A stretch of 64,000 bases of DNA from Pomphorhynchus laevis (lineage: Eukaryota > Acanthocephala > Palaeacanthocephala > Echinorhynchida > Pomphorhynchidae): positions 180,924 through 244,923 of the forward strand of contig WNNJ02002383.1 of assembly GCA_012934845.2 (NCBI GenBank), given 5' to 3'. Numbering within the stretch: position 1 is the stretch's first letter; the number at the start of each line of letters is the position of its first letter. The notes under the pieces were generated by a model. It ran no database searches. It was given only the letters and a program-made list of their open reading frames with translations, and had not been told where the DNA came from. Made by a program: the position numbers and the translations under genes. Positions 1 through 23,929 of this stretch are shown here, piece by piece.

Positions 1-13069
<13,069 letters not shown>

Positions 13070-13202
13070 TTTTGTTTTTACTGCCAATAGAACATGATAA
13101 TTACAAATTTACAAACTGGATTTTCCTGTTCTTACTGACCAAAATGTCAGTCTGCTGTCATTTTGGTCAATTACGAACAAAATATTTGTTTTTAATATTA
13201 AA

Positions 13203-16200
13203 TTACAATTGCATATCATTTGAAACCACCATAACACGTAAGACATTTACGTATCCGAGGTTTGGCTTCGCTCCTGTTACAACAACTACGTTATGTAATG
13301 ATGGACTGCTGTGATTTGCTGTTGTTTGAACTTTATTCGTTGCCATTTGATTCAAGCTAACGCCAGTATCTTTCATCTGAAGAAAGGATTCAATTACATA
13401 TTTTAAGCCAATATTAATTCGCATCTCAACGTCATCAGTATAAGAACAAAGTTTTTCATGTTCGCTAATAAGCTTTACATAACAACTCCTAAGCAGAGCC
13501 ATATATCTTGCTGTAATTTCATTCCGAGTAACACAGACTATTGGACATCTTGGTCTGTATCGGCTTAGCAGAGATACGCTATTACCATTTGTTGTCAAAG
13601 CTACTATTGCTATTGCACGACAAGTGAACGAACAATGCACCGCAGATAAAGCTATCGCATTCGTTGCTTCCAGTTGATATTGATCAAAGGTAGTTAAGAG
13701 TCTGGATATATACGGGAATGTGGATTCGGCCATTTTAGCAATCCTAACCTGAAATTACAAATTTAGAAAAATGCATATTATATTAATTGAGCATGCAATA
13801 TTTTCGGCTTATGCCGTTAATAAAGTACAGTAAATATAATTTTCGCTTTGAATAAAAGATTTTCCACATTTAGTTTGGAAAAAGTAAATTTTCAAAATTT
13901 ATTTTCTTATTAATTATTGATAATTAATAGCTATTGACTAGCTATTAATTATTCGGTGCAAATTTTCATTTCAATATTCCGTTAAAAATCATTTATATCA
14001 AATATAAAGTGTAAGTAAACAAGAGTAAGATGTCGCTTTTATATTAAATTTTTTATAGTTTTATAGTTCGAATATGAAGCTTAACGTTTGAAATAACGGA
14101 TCCGTACATTGTTCGTAATAAATTTACAACTTTCGTGTAAAAGAGTAAACTTTCATTTTTTCAGCTTTTTTTGTTGAGCGTTTTTTAGTGGACATTAAAG
14201 ATCAATATTATGATAAGATTAATAAACGAGGATTTACGAGGATATAAAGGGATCTACTAAACTAAGAAAAACAGAATTTGTTTCTTAAAAGGACATTAAT
14301 CAAATAAACTATAATATGAAATAATTATATTTATTTTGAATATTAAGTATTTTTAATGTAATATTGAATAAATTAAATATAAGTTTTGTCAATGCTTAAA
14401 AATATTTAATGAATTGGATTTATTTCACAAAAATAAATTCTGTTGTAAACGGAATTTATTAATAATTAATATGCTAAAAATAATTATTAAATTAATATAT
14501 TTGATAAAAATTTTATAATATATTTTGTGATCAATTAAATAAAAGCAAAAATGAAAAATAACAAATCATAAACAGCATTTCTGCGTATTTCCTAAAATAC
14601 ATTAATCACAAAATACGAAATATTGACATTATAATTTATATTTTTGATAATAATGTAATTATTATCAAATATATTAATATATTAAATATAATATATTAAT
14701 ATTATTATTTTTTATAATAATGTAATATATAATAATATATATACTATATATTATATAATATATAGTATATATTATATACTATTAAATGCAATATTACGTT
14801 TAGTCTATTACATTTAAATATTATTTACATATTATCAATGTTAATATGTTTAAAATTTTATTGATTACAATTATTATTTTATCTAATTACAAATCAATTG
14901 ATTTTCTATGAATTTGATTCACACTTAATAAATTCGCTGTTGTAATTAGAACTAATTATCAATATTTTCAATAATATTTTTGCATTTGGTGAAGATTTAA
15001 TTACCTGCATTTGAACTGTTTCAATAGGATACTGGCCATTCGCTGTTTCTCCACTTAGCATAACAGCATCACTGCCGTCAGCCACTGCAAATGCAACGTC
15101 ACTTACTTCTGCTCGAGTGGGCCGTGGGTTGTGCGTCATGCTGTCCAGCATTTGTGTTGCACAAATGACTGGTTTCCCTTGATATTGACATTTAGCAATC
15201 AACATTCTCTGTGCTATAAATACCTTAACAAAAATTTCAGTTTTTTGTCAATTATATTATTAGATACTATACTTTCTCGGGGTCTATTTCGACTCCCATG
15301 TCTCCCCTAGCAACCATAATTCCATCAGCTTCATTTATTATTTCATCAGCATTAATTAACCCTTGCTCATTTTCAAGTTTAGCAATTATTTTCACGTTTT
15401 TTCCATGGTGACTGGCTCCGTCTAATATTGACCTGATTGCCTTTATTCCAGCTGCATCCCGAATAAAAGATGCAAACACAAAATCTACTTCATTTGTCAC
15501 ACCAAATCTAAGACAGAGGACGGTCATAATATCTTTCAATCAGATAATATCTTTCATAATCTTTCAATTTCGTATAAATATTTATAAAATATTTAGTTCA
15601 TTACTAAACCGTCGCTCATGATCAAGGCAGGTTCTGTATTGAATACAATTAAACTAATCCGTACTGAGTAGTAAGCCAAAATGTTTATCAAAGACGTTTC
15701 GTTGTTAGATTTAATTAAGCTGAAAATAGCATATGGCTTAGTTTTAACATAAGATTAATAACAGAAGGGCCGGTATCAAAGCACAATGCATAAATTGTGC
15801 CATAACTCGAAAAAATATATAACTGAAGAGGAAATGTGTTTTGGTCGTGGCGAAATTGTCTGTTGAACTAAATAGGGGAATCATACCCTAAAGCTTTTTA
15901 AATAAAAAAATAGTTTTACTCTCTTTAAATTAAGAATTTTATTTCACACGTCTAATACTATTTTTATTACCAAGATAAAATTAATAAAATTAATAGCAAA
16001 ATTAATATTATTAATAATTAATATCTTATTAATTATATTATTAATCTTATTATTATCTTATTGTTTATGTTCTGAGTGTTCAAAAGGTCGTTGGTACGAA
16101 TAAAGCAATTTCGAGCAAGACAATTAACCGAAGACCGTTATGATACCGCATTATTGGTCTATATATTGTTGAAAAGTATATGTTGTAAAGCAGTTCAGGA

Positions 16201-17929
16201 TCCAAGAGGGATTCCAATTATATTTAAAAACATTCACGATTAAAACTTGGAACGAACTACATCTATTTGCTGTACACGTGCGCCCAGTAATCAAATGAGC
16301 TAAAACCATGCGTAATTGAACGCAAACACAAATCTAGACACGTATTTCGTTCTTATGGGACTCATCAGTAGCGTGAACATGATACGCATCCATATCATCC
16401 ATTATACTCATCCAATTATACTTTTTAACAAAATATAATTGAATCCATTTATGGATCAGCAGAGAACTACATAGATTTACTTGTGTCAATTTATGTTTAG
16501 GTGCCAATAGATTCAATTATATAATGCCAGTGTAATACCACCATATGCCATTTAATCCAATGTTATGATACTCCAATATTATTATGCTGACGTAACGTTA
16601 AATATTTTGGAAAGTTGTTGTAAACGATTCTTTTGTTTAAATAATCTCTTCTATTTTTATTTTTATGCTTTATTTATTTTAGTAATTAATTATTATTTTT
16701 ATATATTTTTTTTAATTTCAAATTATTTATTTTGAATGAAAATATTCGTTATTTTTGTTTTGGTTCTAAACTATTTTGAATCATCATTTTTCATTGCGTT
16801 TTGTGTACCTTCAAAAGTTGCCGAAATCGTGTCCCATAAAATAGTAATTTACCCATAAATGCTACATGATTGTCATTCATTATATTAAAAATATTTTATA
16901 TTTTGTAATATTTTAAACCGCGAAATAAAGAAAATAAAAATCGATTAGATTTTTATTTATATGAAAGTACAATTAAATATTTGAAATTTTCATAATATTT
17001 TGTAATATTTATACTTATAATTTCAGGTACGTATATTTACTTGAATTATTCGTATAAAGTGTGCCCACATATGATTAAATAGACTTAAAGAGTCTATAAG
17101 CAAAATGAGGCTGAGCGCGACTGATTTATTCTAAAAGTCTAGATGACTATCAGGTATCCTAGATAAGCAATGATATTATAACTACTTACACAAGATCTTC
17201 TTTATCCTTCTCAGTGACTGCCGGTAAATCAACTGGAACACCTGGCAAGTTCACACCTTTTTGACTTTTTAATATTCCTCCACATGTAACCTGGCACGTA
17301 ATGGTATCATTACTCGTATCAATGTTTTGTACTGTAAGTGCGATATTTCCATCATCAATTAATATTACTGATCCAGTCTTAACAACCTTTGCGATTTTTA
17401 CATAATCCACATAAATCAATTTATCGCTGACTTTTTCCTTTGAAGATATATCTGTGGTAACCGTCACAATTGAATCCTTTTCCAGCATGCATTCATTTCC
17501 TTTATTTTCAATAAGGCCAGTTCTTATCTCTGGACCTTTGGTATCTAGTGCTATTGGAAAACTACTGTGTCCAAATGTTTTCTCACAGGCACTCCTTATA
17601 TTGCTTATTGTATTAAAATGATATTCATGCGTTCCGTGACTAAAATTAAGGCGTGCAATATCCATTCCTGCATTCATTAATTGGCATAGCATATCTATCT
17701 CCTGAGTAGCTGGGCCAATCGTACACACAATTTTTGTTAACTTGATATTTGAGGACTGCATAAATATATTTAAATTCGAGCAGAACTGCAAACTAGCAGG
17801 GGATTCAATGAGTGATTGAATAGGAAGAAAGTCAGAATAAGAAGATTCATATTTCTTTCTTTCAGCATTCTTACCTTTTCTTCCCTTACAAGCTCGTTTA
17901 TTGTGCATAATTGCCAAATAATTCGACAA
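13203..17929 (-). CDS. PK: Pyruvate kinase, four exons, complete
   Basis: Minus-strand exons are 17929-17190, 15507-15273, 15223-15005 and 13748-13203, giving 579 residues. The enzyme makes pyruvate and ATP from phosphoenolpyruvate and ADP in cytosolic glycolysis. Active-site motifs are intact: [63 protein letters not shown], and [19 protein letters not shown] followed by [10 protein letters not shown]. The C-domain ends [15 protein letters not shown]. The allosteric phosphate-loop region reads TTNGNS where vertebrate M2/L forms have TKSGRS, so effector control may differ. About 60 residues precede the first catalytic motif; Met8 or Met57 could be the real start. Intron 2 is 49 bp; intron 1 (1.7 kb) and intron 3 (1.26 kb) are AT-rich. 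It converges on Rab14 with 133 bp between stop codons. Confidence 0.95.
13749..15004. other. PK intron 3, AT-rich
   Basis: No exon or element is recognised. 14640-14790 is an almost pure A/T block of overlapping TATA palindromes, probably a decayed microsatellite. Confidence 0.6.
16326..16377 (-). ncRNA. Hammerhead ribozyme-like motif in PK intron 1
   Basis: The minus strand reads CACGCTA-CTGATGA-GTCCC-ATAA-GAAC-GAAA-TACGTGTC-TAG...GTG. The boxes, a near-complete stem II with one mismatch, an H-type cleavage triplet (GTC) and a stem I (CTA/TAG plus CAC/GTG) are all in type I order. The hammerhead is sense to the PK transcript. The surrounding 16080-16560 block shares sequence with 5610-5650 in inverse orientation and is probably a small dispersed element. 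Confidence 0.6.
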
Positions 17930-18554
17930 TTGATTAATCAGGAATTCAAATTAGTGTAAATGTAGGATCAGACTTTTGAAATTGGCGCTAATTTTTTCAT
18001 AATTGAAAATTTCTAATAAATAAGTATATTTTATATAAGAGACTCAATTGTTATACAAATTACTTTAAATTATATCATCTCGAGTGTTTTAGCTATTTTG
18101 AATAATAGTATTAAAAATTTAATCAAATACTAATTTTATAAAAAATCATCAACATTAAGGAATATGGATGATTTAAGCATTTTAGTTAATAGTTTCAGCT
18201 TTCTTAATGTTCCATGATGATTAATGCTATCATAATTAATTCTTTGGAAATATGAGGATCAGACAGGTTCTGATTCAGATTACAATATTTTCCAAAAGTT
18301 TTAAAATAAGTAAATTAATTTAATTAAACATTATCTTTAAGTACCGTCATATAATTTACCATTTTATGATTGGATAAAATTGATTTACCATTTTATAATA
18401 TACTATTTTGCATGTCTTCATATTTTCAACATTTAATAAATATGTTGCTTACTTAAATATTTAATAATAAATTGTAAACGCATTTATAATACTTATACAT
18501 TTGTTCTGCTGACAAGTTATTATTGATATATGGACTTTGTTTTCCCGGTAATAT
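17930..18554. other. PK 5' flank
   Basis: AT-rich sequence upstream of the pyruvate kinase start (minus strand). It presumably includes its promoter, but no motif can be called. Confidence 0.4.
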
Positions 18555-18741
18555 AACCTTTGTCAGAAATACTAAAACTATGTATTCTTGATACAGCGTT
18601 ATTTTTAAGATAATTTTCAAGCAAGTTTAATGGATTTTTTCTTATAATTTTGTAATATACAAACTAACAAAGTATTATTAAAAAACATTTAAACTATTGA
18701 GCAATAACATTTAATGGATAATAAACAATATGCTTTGTATT

Positions 18742-18880
18742 AGAATAAGGTACACTAGATAATTAATTTTCATCAGAAGAAATACGTCATTAGCATGTAT
18801 TTGGCCCAGCTGCTGTGTTGGGCTTGATAACTCAGCAATTCCTCCTGATTACCGCAATTTTTTTATTGAATACATCATAT
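18742..18880 (+). ncRNA. Hammerhead-like junction, array 2 unit 1 (diverged)
   Basis: Stem III is ATACGT/ATGTAT with a G-U pair where Naiad copies have A-U. The second box reads CTGATTA and the stem I arms are partly lost. Confidence 0.4.
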
Positions 18881-19069
18881 TTATTTATTAGTCAACTCAT
18901 AAAAATTGATTTTTATTGACTTTGATAGTAAAAAATACATAGACTCAGTTAGCTGACCCGATTTGATTCTTTTAAATAACCAGGCTTGTTAGTCAATTCA
19001 TAATTTTAATTTGATATAAATTTAACAACAAAATATTATTCAAAATTTATTTACAATATGGTTTGTGTT

Positions 19070-19213
19070 AGAATAAGGTACACTAAATTATCAAATTTAA
19101 TTAGAGGAAATACGTCATTAGCATGTATTTGGCTCCACTGCTATGTTGCGTTGAGGAATAGGGGCAAAAATGATAACATAGCAGTCCCTCCTGATGACCT
19201 CAATCTTTATTCT
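19070..19213 (+). ncRNA. Hammerhead-like junction, array 2 unit 2
   Basis: Both boxes are intact (GAGGAAATAC, CTGATGACCTC). Stem I has 11 perfect pairs (ACTGCTATGTT/AACATAGCAGT), better than in the full-length Naiads. Stem III has the G-U version of pair 5. The outer helix AGAATAA/TTATTCT is kept. This is the best-paired RT-less copy. Confidence 0.5.
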
Positions 19214-19594
19214 GACACATTGTCTGTTATTTATTAATCAATTCGTAAGATAACTTTTATTTTGAATTTTGAATTTTAACTTGATATTAATATAAATTGT
19301 TTAAAACCTTATATAATTATTTATTTTTATTTAAATATGGTATAAAATACATGGACTCAGTTATCTGATCTGATTTGTTAAAATAAACAGGTTTGATAAA
19401 TGTTTCAATTTAATTATTCAATTAACTTTATAAATTAAAATATTATTAAGCTTGGCATTTAATATTGTTTGGTATTTACAAAGTAATATTTTTTTAATAT
19501 GCAATGCATATTTATATCGTATATGTTTACAGTGTAACACCATGTCGCACTGTAAACATTTTGTATAAATGATCTTTATTTATAAATATATATT

Positions 19595-19900
19595 ATTACA
19601 GGAACAAAGAAGAAAATATCCTTTATTTAATAAAAATTATATATTTCGATAGCTCCTGATATCATCAGGATTACAAAAAAAAGTGTTTCACAATTTTTCT
19701 CCCGTGTTTCCAACATTTATACAAAAATACAGGCATTGATGTGCCCCGTATTTCTGCTTAAAATAAATGGAAGAAATGCTGTTGCTCAGCATTTTGTTAG
19801 TTTGAATCATTCCGTTGATTTTGAAAATGCATCTATTTTATCATTTGATAGTAACTTGTTATTTCGCATTATTCAAGAAGCGTATTTTATTTAAAAAAGA
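19595..19900 (+). mobile_element. PLE family F fragment: endonuclease C-terminus plus inverted tail
   Basis: 19765-19895 (+) encodes NGRNAVAQHFVSLNHSVDFE then NASILSFD and QEAYFI, which matches the segment after the GIY-YIG core of PLE endonucleases. 19600-19690 is the family tail in the opposite orientation, with a hammerhead-like motif on the minus strand (19640-19669; CTGATGATATC, then GCTATCGAAATAT). Confidence 0.65.
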
Positions 19901-20227
19901 ACCTAATTTAATGCTTAATAACAAATCCGATTACAACCTTAAATTAAATTATAATTAATTATTCCAATATTACATTATTTCAATTTTTTCAATTCGTTTG
20001 TTTTTTCTAATTGTATTATTATTTTGTTTTCGTTTAGATTAAATGATAATTTATTACTTTAATTTTACACAATTTTTATTATTAAATTCGTATTTTTTTG
20101 TCACTTATTTTATGATTTTAATTTTATTTTGTTTTTTTATTTTTTTTATTTTATTCTTTTTTCTTTCTTTTTGTTGTTTTTAAAATGTGTGTAAAATTTT
20201 AGTGTATGATTGTTTTGTTTTTCGGTG

Positions 20228-20395
20228 AACGAAGAAGAAAATATCCTTTATTTAATAAAAATTCTATATTTCGATAGCTTCTGCTATCATCATCGTTTTA
20301 CAATGTAAAACTTTTTTTGTAATCCTGATGATGATAGCAGGAGCTATCGAAATATAGAATTTAAATCAAATAAAGGATATTATCTTCTTTGTTCC
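20228..20395. mobile_element. Inverted pair of PLE-F tails with hammerhead-like motifs
   Basis: Two 75-bp tails face each other (20228-20300 minus, 20318-20395 plus). The plus arm at 20325-20356 has CTGATGATGATAGC-AGGA-GCTATCGAAATATAG, with a perfect GATAGC/GCTATC helix between canonical boxes. The minus arm has lost its first C-T pair of bases. The whole is a near-perfect hairpin. Confidence 0.65.
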
Positions 20396-20464
20396 TGTAA
20401 TAATATATATTAATATACAAAGATCATTTATACAAAATGTTTAAAGTGCGACATGGGTATATAT

Positions 20465-20545
20465 TATATATATCAACACAAAAATATAATGAATAAATTT
20501 AAACTCTTAAGTGGCAAATTTTAATGGATGGATAATAAATATTAT
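20465..20545 (+). mobile_element. Small Naiad RT C-terminal scrap
   Basis: It matches the end of the Naiad RT reading frame (AACTCTTAAGTGGCAAATTT and neighbours) between the two PLE-F inverted pairs. Confidence 0.6.
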
Positions 20546-20597
20546 AATAAATACTAAACCCACAATCTTCTTCCATTTCAAATATATAATTATTATA

Positions 20598-20795
20598 GGA
20601 ACGAAGAAGAAAATATCCTTTATTTGATAAAAATTCTATGTTTCGATAGCTCCTGCTATCATCATTATTACCAAAAAATGTTTCAAATAAATGTGAAACT
20701 TTTTTTGTAATCCTGATGATGATACAGGAGCTATCGAAATATAGAATTTTTATTTAATAAAGGATATTTTCTTCTTCGTTCCTGTAATAATATAT
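20598..20795. mobile_element. Second inverted pair of PLE-F tails
   Basis: The organisation is the same as at 20228-20395. The plus-strand hammerhead-like motif at 20713-20740 reads CTGATGATGATAC-AGGAGC-TATCGAAATATAG, with one base lost in the stem. The flanks on both sides end in TGTAATAATATATATT-like sequence. Confidence 0.6.
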
Positions 20796-20799
20796 ATTT

Positions 20800-21590
20800 G
20801 AAATGGACGAAGATTCTGGGTTTAGTATTTATCTTATATATTAAATTCAAATGTTACTAAGTGAAATTGGTGATTTAATTATCTTGATTTAGTATTTAAC
20901 TGCTTAAATACTAAATTAGCTATAATAAAAATTACAAAAAATCAGATCACAAAAATTAGCTATGCAAATATCTTCACTTAATGTATATTTCATATATTTA
21001 TTGAAGGAGACTTCAGTTCTAAAATAATAGTTGACGTTTACTTAAATATAATCAATTTAGTTAATTAAATTTCACTTTAGTTAAATAAAACTAAATTAAT
21101 TTGTAAAGTGTTTTGTTTTCCACTGCGTTTAATATTTGCTTTCCTTTCTGTTTTGTTCAATGCATATGCGATATTTTGAGTTTTCACACATCGCCATCAG
21201 CATGAACAACGTCAATTCCTGTATACCGTTCTTTAGAGAACGGTATAAATTCAGAGAAATAATGATAGTTCAAAAGAATTCATAATGAGAAAGCAAGAGA
21301 TATAAAAACCGAACATTTTTGTAATTTACATAATTTCGTGTTTAAATGTATTATTTACAAGCAGTATCATCCGCCTCAAAGAAATATATTTGAGCTACTT
21401 TCCTATCAAGAGTTGATCCTATCTTGACAAAGCCTAATAGCCTAATTGGTCGGCTTCAGACGATAGGGTAAGTTTGTTTTATGCTTATAGTTTCTATTTG
21501 TATATATTTTTGTTTGTCTATTTATCTATTGTTTCCTGTATATCTATCTTTTTTCTTTTTCTTTTTTATTTTCACTTATAACATAAAAAT
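20800..21590. other. AT-rich spacer with one hairpin
   Basis: No coding sequence is recognised. 21222-21247 is a perfect 11-pair hairpin (TATACCGTTCT, loop TTAG, AGAACGGTATA). Confidence 0.5.
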
Positions 21591-21682
21591 CGCATGTCTT
21601 GTGAAATACAAGACATTAAAAAGCGCGAATCACCTGTATCGATTAATACACTTATAAAAGAGGTAGAGAAAGAATTTCCAGC

Positions 21683-21875
21683 GCAAACGATGCTCCTGTC
21701 AATTAGACAGGTCGCTTTGGCGCTAAAAATAACTTGTGATAATGACGAAGGCAAAACCACATTTCAAAAGAATATTATCGCAAACGATGCTCCTGTCAAT
21801 TAGGCAGGTCGCTTTGGCGCTAAAAATAACTTATGATAATGACGAAGGCAAAACCACATTTCAAAAGAATATTAG
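21683..21875 (+). repeat. 97-bp direct tandem duplication
   Basis: Unit 21683-21779 is repeated at 21780-21875 with very few differences. Each contains the palindrome CCTGTCAATTA(G/G)(A/G)CAGG. It lies in the open reading frame 21594-21803, which may be the N-terminal part of the LINE that continues at 22040. Confidence 0.8.
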
Positions 21876-22332
21876 AGGTACCGTCAAAGATAACATCTCG
21901 GGAAAGTATCTTTGAGCAGTACATTCCGAAAGATGGTTTTGCCAGAATAACATTTAACAATGTTAATATAAAAGAAACATTCCGGATAAAGCTACAACAA
22001 ATAAAAGGAATCAGTCACTGACACTTTCCTGAATTTTCTACAATTTTAATGTTGAATTATATAATCCAGCAAATAAACACCTGCGGACAAAACGACCTCC
22101 ATTGCCAAAATACAATCCTACGGCCTTGCACAGGAAGAAACTTCTCTAAGGATTAAGAGCTGATCCTAATCCGTCCGATTAGAGGAGGTTTCTCATGTGT
22201 CGACTCCAAGATCAAATCGATGAAGAGTCGTTGAAGTGTGATGCAATAAAGCTGTTGTCCTACAAGACTTTCTCAAAAGAATGGTGGTCATCCATAAGGA
22301 AGACTACCTTTCGGTATTGAAGAGCAGCAGCA

Positions 22333-22913
22333 TTAAATAATGAAATTTTAAGAATTGCAACAATATGTAATGATATTGGCTTTCTTAAAAATCATTTAAA
22401 TAATTTAATAGATACATATTTTAAACTAGGTTACTATAAAAATAACATCAAGCAGAAAATAGTAAAATATATAAATCAACACAATAATATAAAGAATAAA
22501 TTTAAACTCTTAAGTGGCAAATTTTTATGGATGAATAATAAATAATATACTTTGCATTAGAATAAGATACTAGATAGTTATTTCAGAGGAAATACATCAT
22601 TAGCATGTATTTGGCCCCGCTGCTATGTTGGGTAGAGGAGTTAGGGGCCGAAACCTGATAGCATAGCAGTTCCTCCTGATGACCTCTAATTCTTATTCTG
22701 ATACAACGCCTGTTATTTATTAGTCAATTCATAAAAATGACGTTTATTTTAAATTTTATTTTTTATTTTTATTTTTTAACTTGATTAAAATTATAGAAAA
22801 TCTAAAAACAATTATTAATTTTATTATTTAATTATTAAATTTTGATTTAGCATTATTATGTTTTGTTTATTTTATAATTATATAACAATACGTAGACTCA
22901 GTTAGCTGATTTA
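22333..22913 (+). mobile_element. Naiad copy 2, 5'-truncated, nested in a LINE
   Basis: It starts within the RT C-terminal coding (LNNEILRIATICNDIGFLKN) and runs through the 3' region to the terminus ACGTAGACTCAGTTAGCTGA. Its 3' region is the cleanest plus-strand reading of the hammerhead-like module. Confidence 0.9.
22559..22699 (+). ncRNA. Naiad 3' hammerhead-like three-way junction (type II topology), reference copy
   Basis: In order: AGAATAAGA (outer stem II), AGAG, the GAAA box, ATACAT-CATTAGC-ATGTAT (stem III), T (cleavage-type base of AUU), GGCCCC, CTGCTATG...CATAGCAG (distal stem I), TTCCTC, the CTGATGA box, CCTCT (inner stem II) and TCTTATTCT (outer stem II). This is the hammerhead core with stem II as the open helix. 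Stem III varies A-U, G-U, G-C at pair 5 among copies. Weak points are an unpaired proximal stem I and a bulged C in stem II. GGCCCC can also pair with GGGGCC in the stem I loop, forming a possible pseudoknot. Confidence 0.55.
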
Positions 22914-23704
22914 ATTCCATCATATTGACCCATTGGAAGAGGATATCACACTTGAAGATCTCTTGGATGCGTGGCCGATCAGGCCTAAGACATCATTTAA
23001 TGGCATCTCACGTGCGCGGCTGCTACAGGGTTTTCTCATCAACGATACACGACAGGCACTACTGTATTCTCTTGACGTGTCTGCGGCCTTTGACAACATC
23101 ACACTCGACTCAGTAATGGAAACGTTGATAAGTGATGTTGTTCCACTGAACATTCTGCGTCGAGTGTGGGGAATTTCGGAGAGCAGAAGCTTCTATCTAG
23201 AAAACGACAAGGGTCCATTTTATAATCTATCCCAGGGTCTTCCTCAAGAGTCCCTTTTATCGCCAATCCTTTATATGATTACGACAATGGGAGTCTTGGA
23301 TGGACTTTTGGATAGAAAAATTAGTGGTAATATCTGTGCGGACGATATATCGCTGGTGTTTAAAAGAGATTCCTTGTCTGACAGCAGATTCGAAGACAGT
23401 GAAATCTGTGTTGAATGGGATTGCTAGACGCCTGTCTAAGTTGGGTTTGTCGTTAAACCCAACGAAATGCAATTTCATTCACTGATTTCGCAAACCAGGA
23501 CGCCATACTAAATTAATTGGTACTCTTCCGGGGAATCGGAAGAGACAAATAAGGATACTGGGATCTATCTTCGAATCCAGGCTGCACTGGAGATCAGACA
23601 TGGCAAAAAATTTCCAATTAGTAAAAAATGTATAAAGTTGTTCTGGCGTGCAAGACTTTTAAATGTCAGTTTGAGTAGGTGTATAGTAGTGCTCAACGCG
23701 TTGT

Positions 23705-23926
23705 GTGTTGAGTGGCCTATACTTCTACTCAAATAATCGTCCACCAGAACAACGTTATAGATTTTTAAAAAGGCTTCTAGAATTGATTATCAAAGAAATT
23801 AATAATGATGAATATTTGAAAAATAAATTAATTAAGAGATATGTAAAGTTTTATAATGTAAAAATAAAAATTTTGAATAATTTTAATTTTTTGAATGAAT
23901 TTGACTTACTTTGTTTTTGCGTTTAA
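23705..23926 (+). CDS. Short unidentified open reading frame
   Basis: 73 residues, rich in K, I, N and L (LELIIKEINNDEYLKNKLIK). The composition follows the AT content. It may be a LINE or host scrap; no family is recognised. Confidence 0.2.
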   Translation: MLSGLYFYSNNRPPEQRYRFLKRLLELIIKEINNDEYLKNKLIKRYVKFYNVKIKILNNFNFLNEFDLLCFCV

Positions 23927-23929
23927 TTT

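Larger units (their letters stand above)
18555..19390 (+). mobile_element. Second head-to-tail dimer of the RT-less Naiad module
   Basis: Two units with box positions 328 bp apart (18777 and 19105) are homologous to the 11.7-kb array, including the private 5' segment (GAAATACTAAAACTATGTAT). Both units end in the Naiad-type terminus (ACATAGACTCAGTTAGCTGA and ACATGGACTCAGTTATCTGA). There is no coding sequence. The array sits about 630 bp upstream of the PK start. Confidence 0.65.
22040..23660 (+). mobile_element. LINE (YADD-type RT) split by a Naiad insertion
   Basis: Left part 22040-22332 reads DEESLKCDAIKLLSYKTFSK EWWSSIRK-like coding in mixed frames. Right part 22915-23660 encodes SLDVSAAFDNITLDSVMETL (motif A), LSQGLPQESLLSPILYMI (motif B) and ICADDISLVFKR (catalytic box), then RILGSIFESRLHWRSDMAK. 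It belongs to the Jockey/R1/I-like group of non-LTR RTs in general form; the clade is not certain. The Naiad fragment at 22333-22913 interrupts it. Confidence 0.72.

Noticed and set aside
15700-15740. CGAAACGTC-like string in PK intron 1
   Set aside because: No CUGANGA box or paired stem precedes it; not enough for a ribozyme call.
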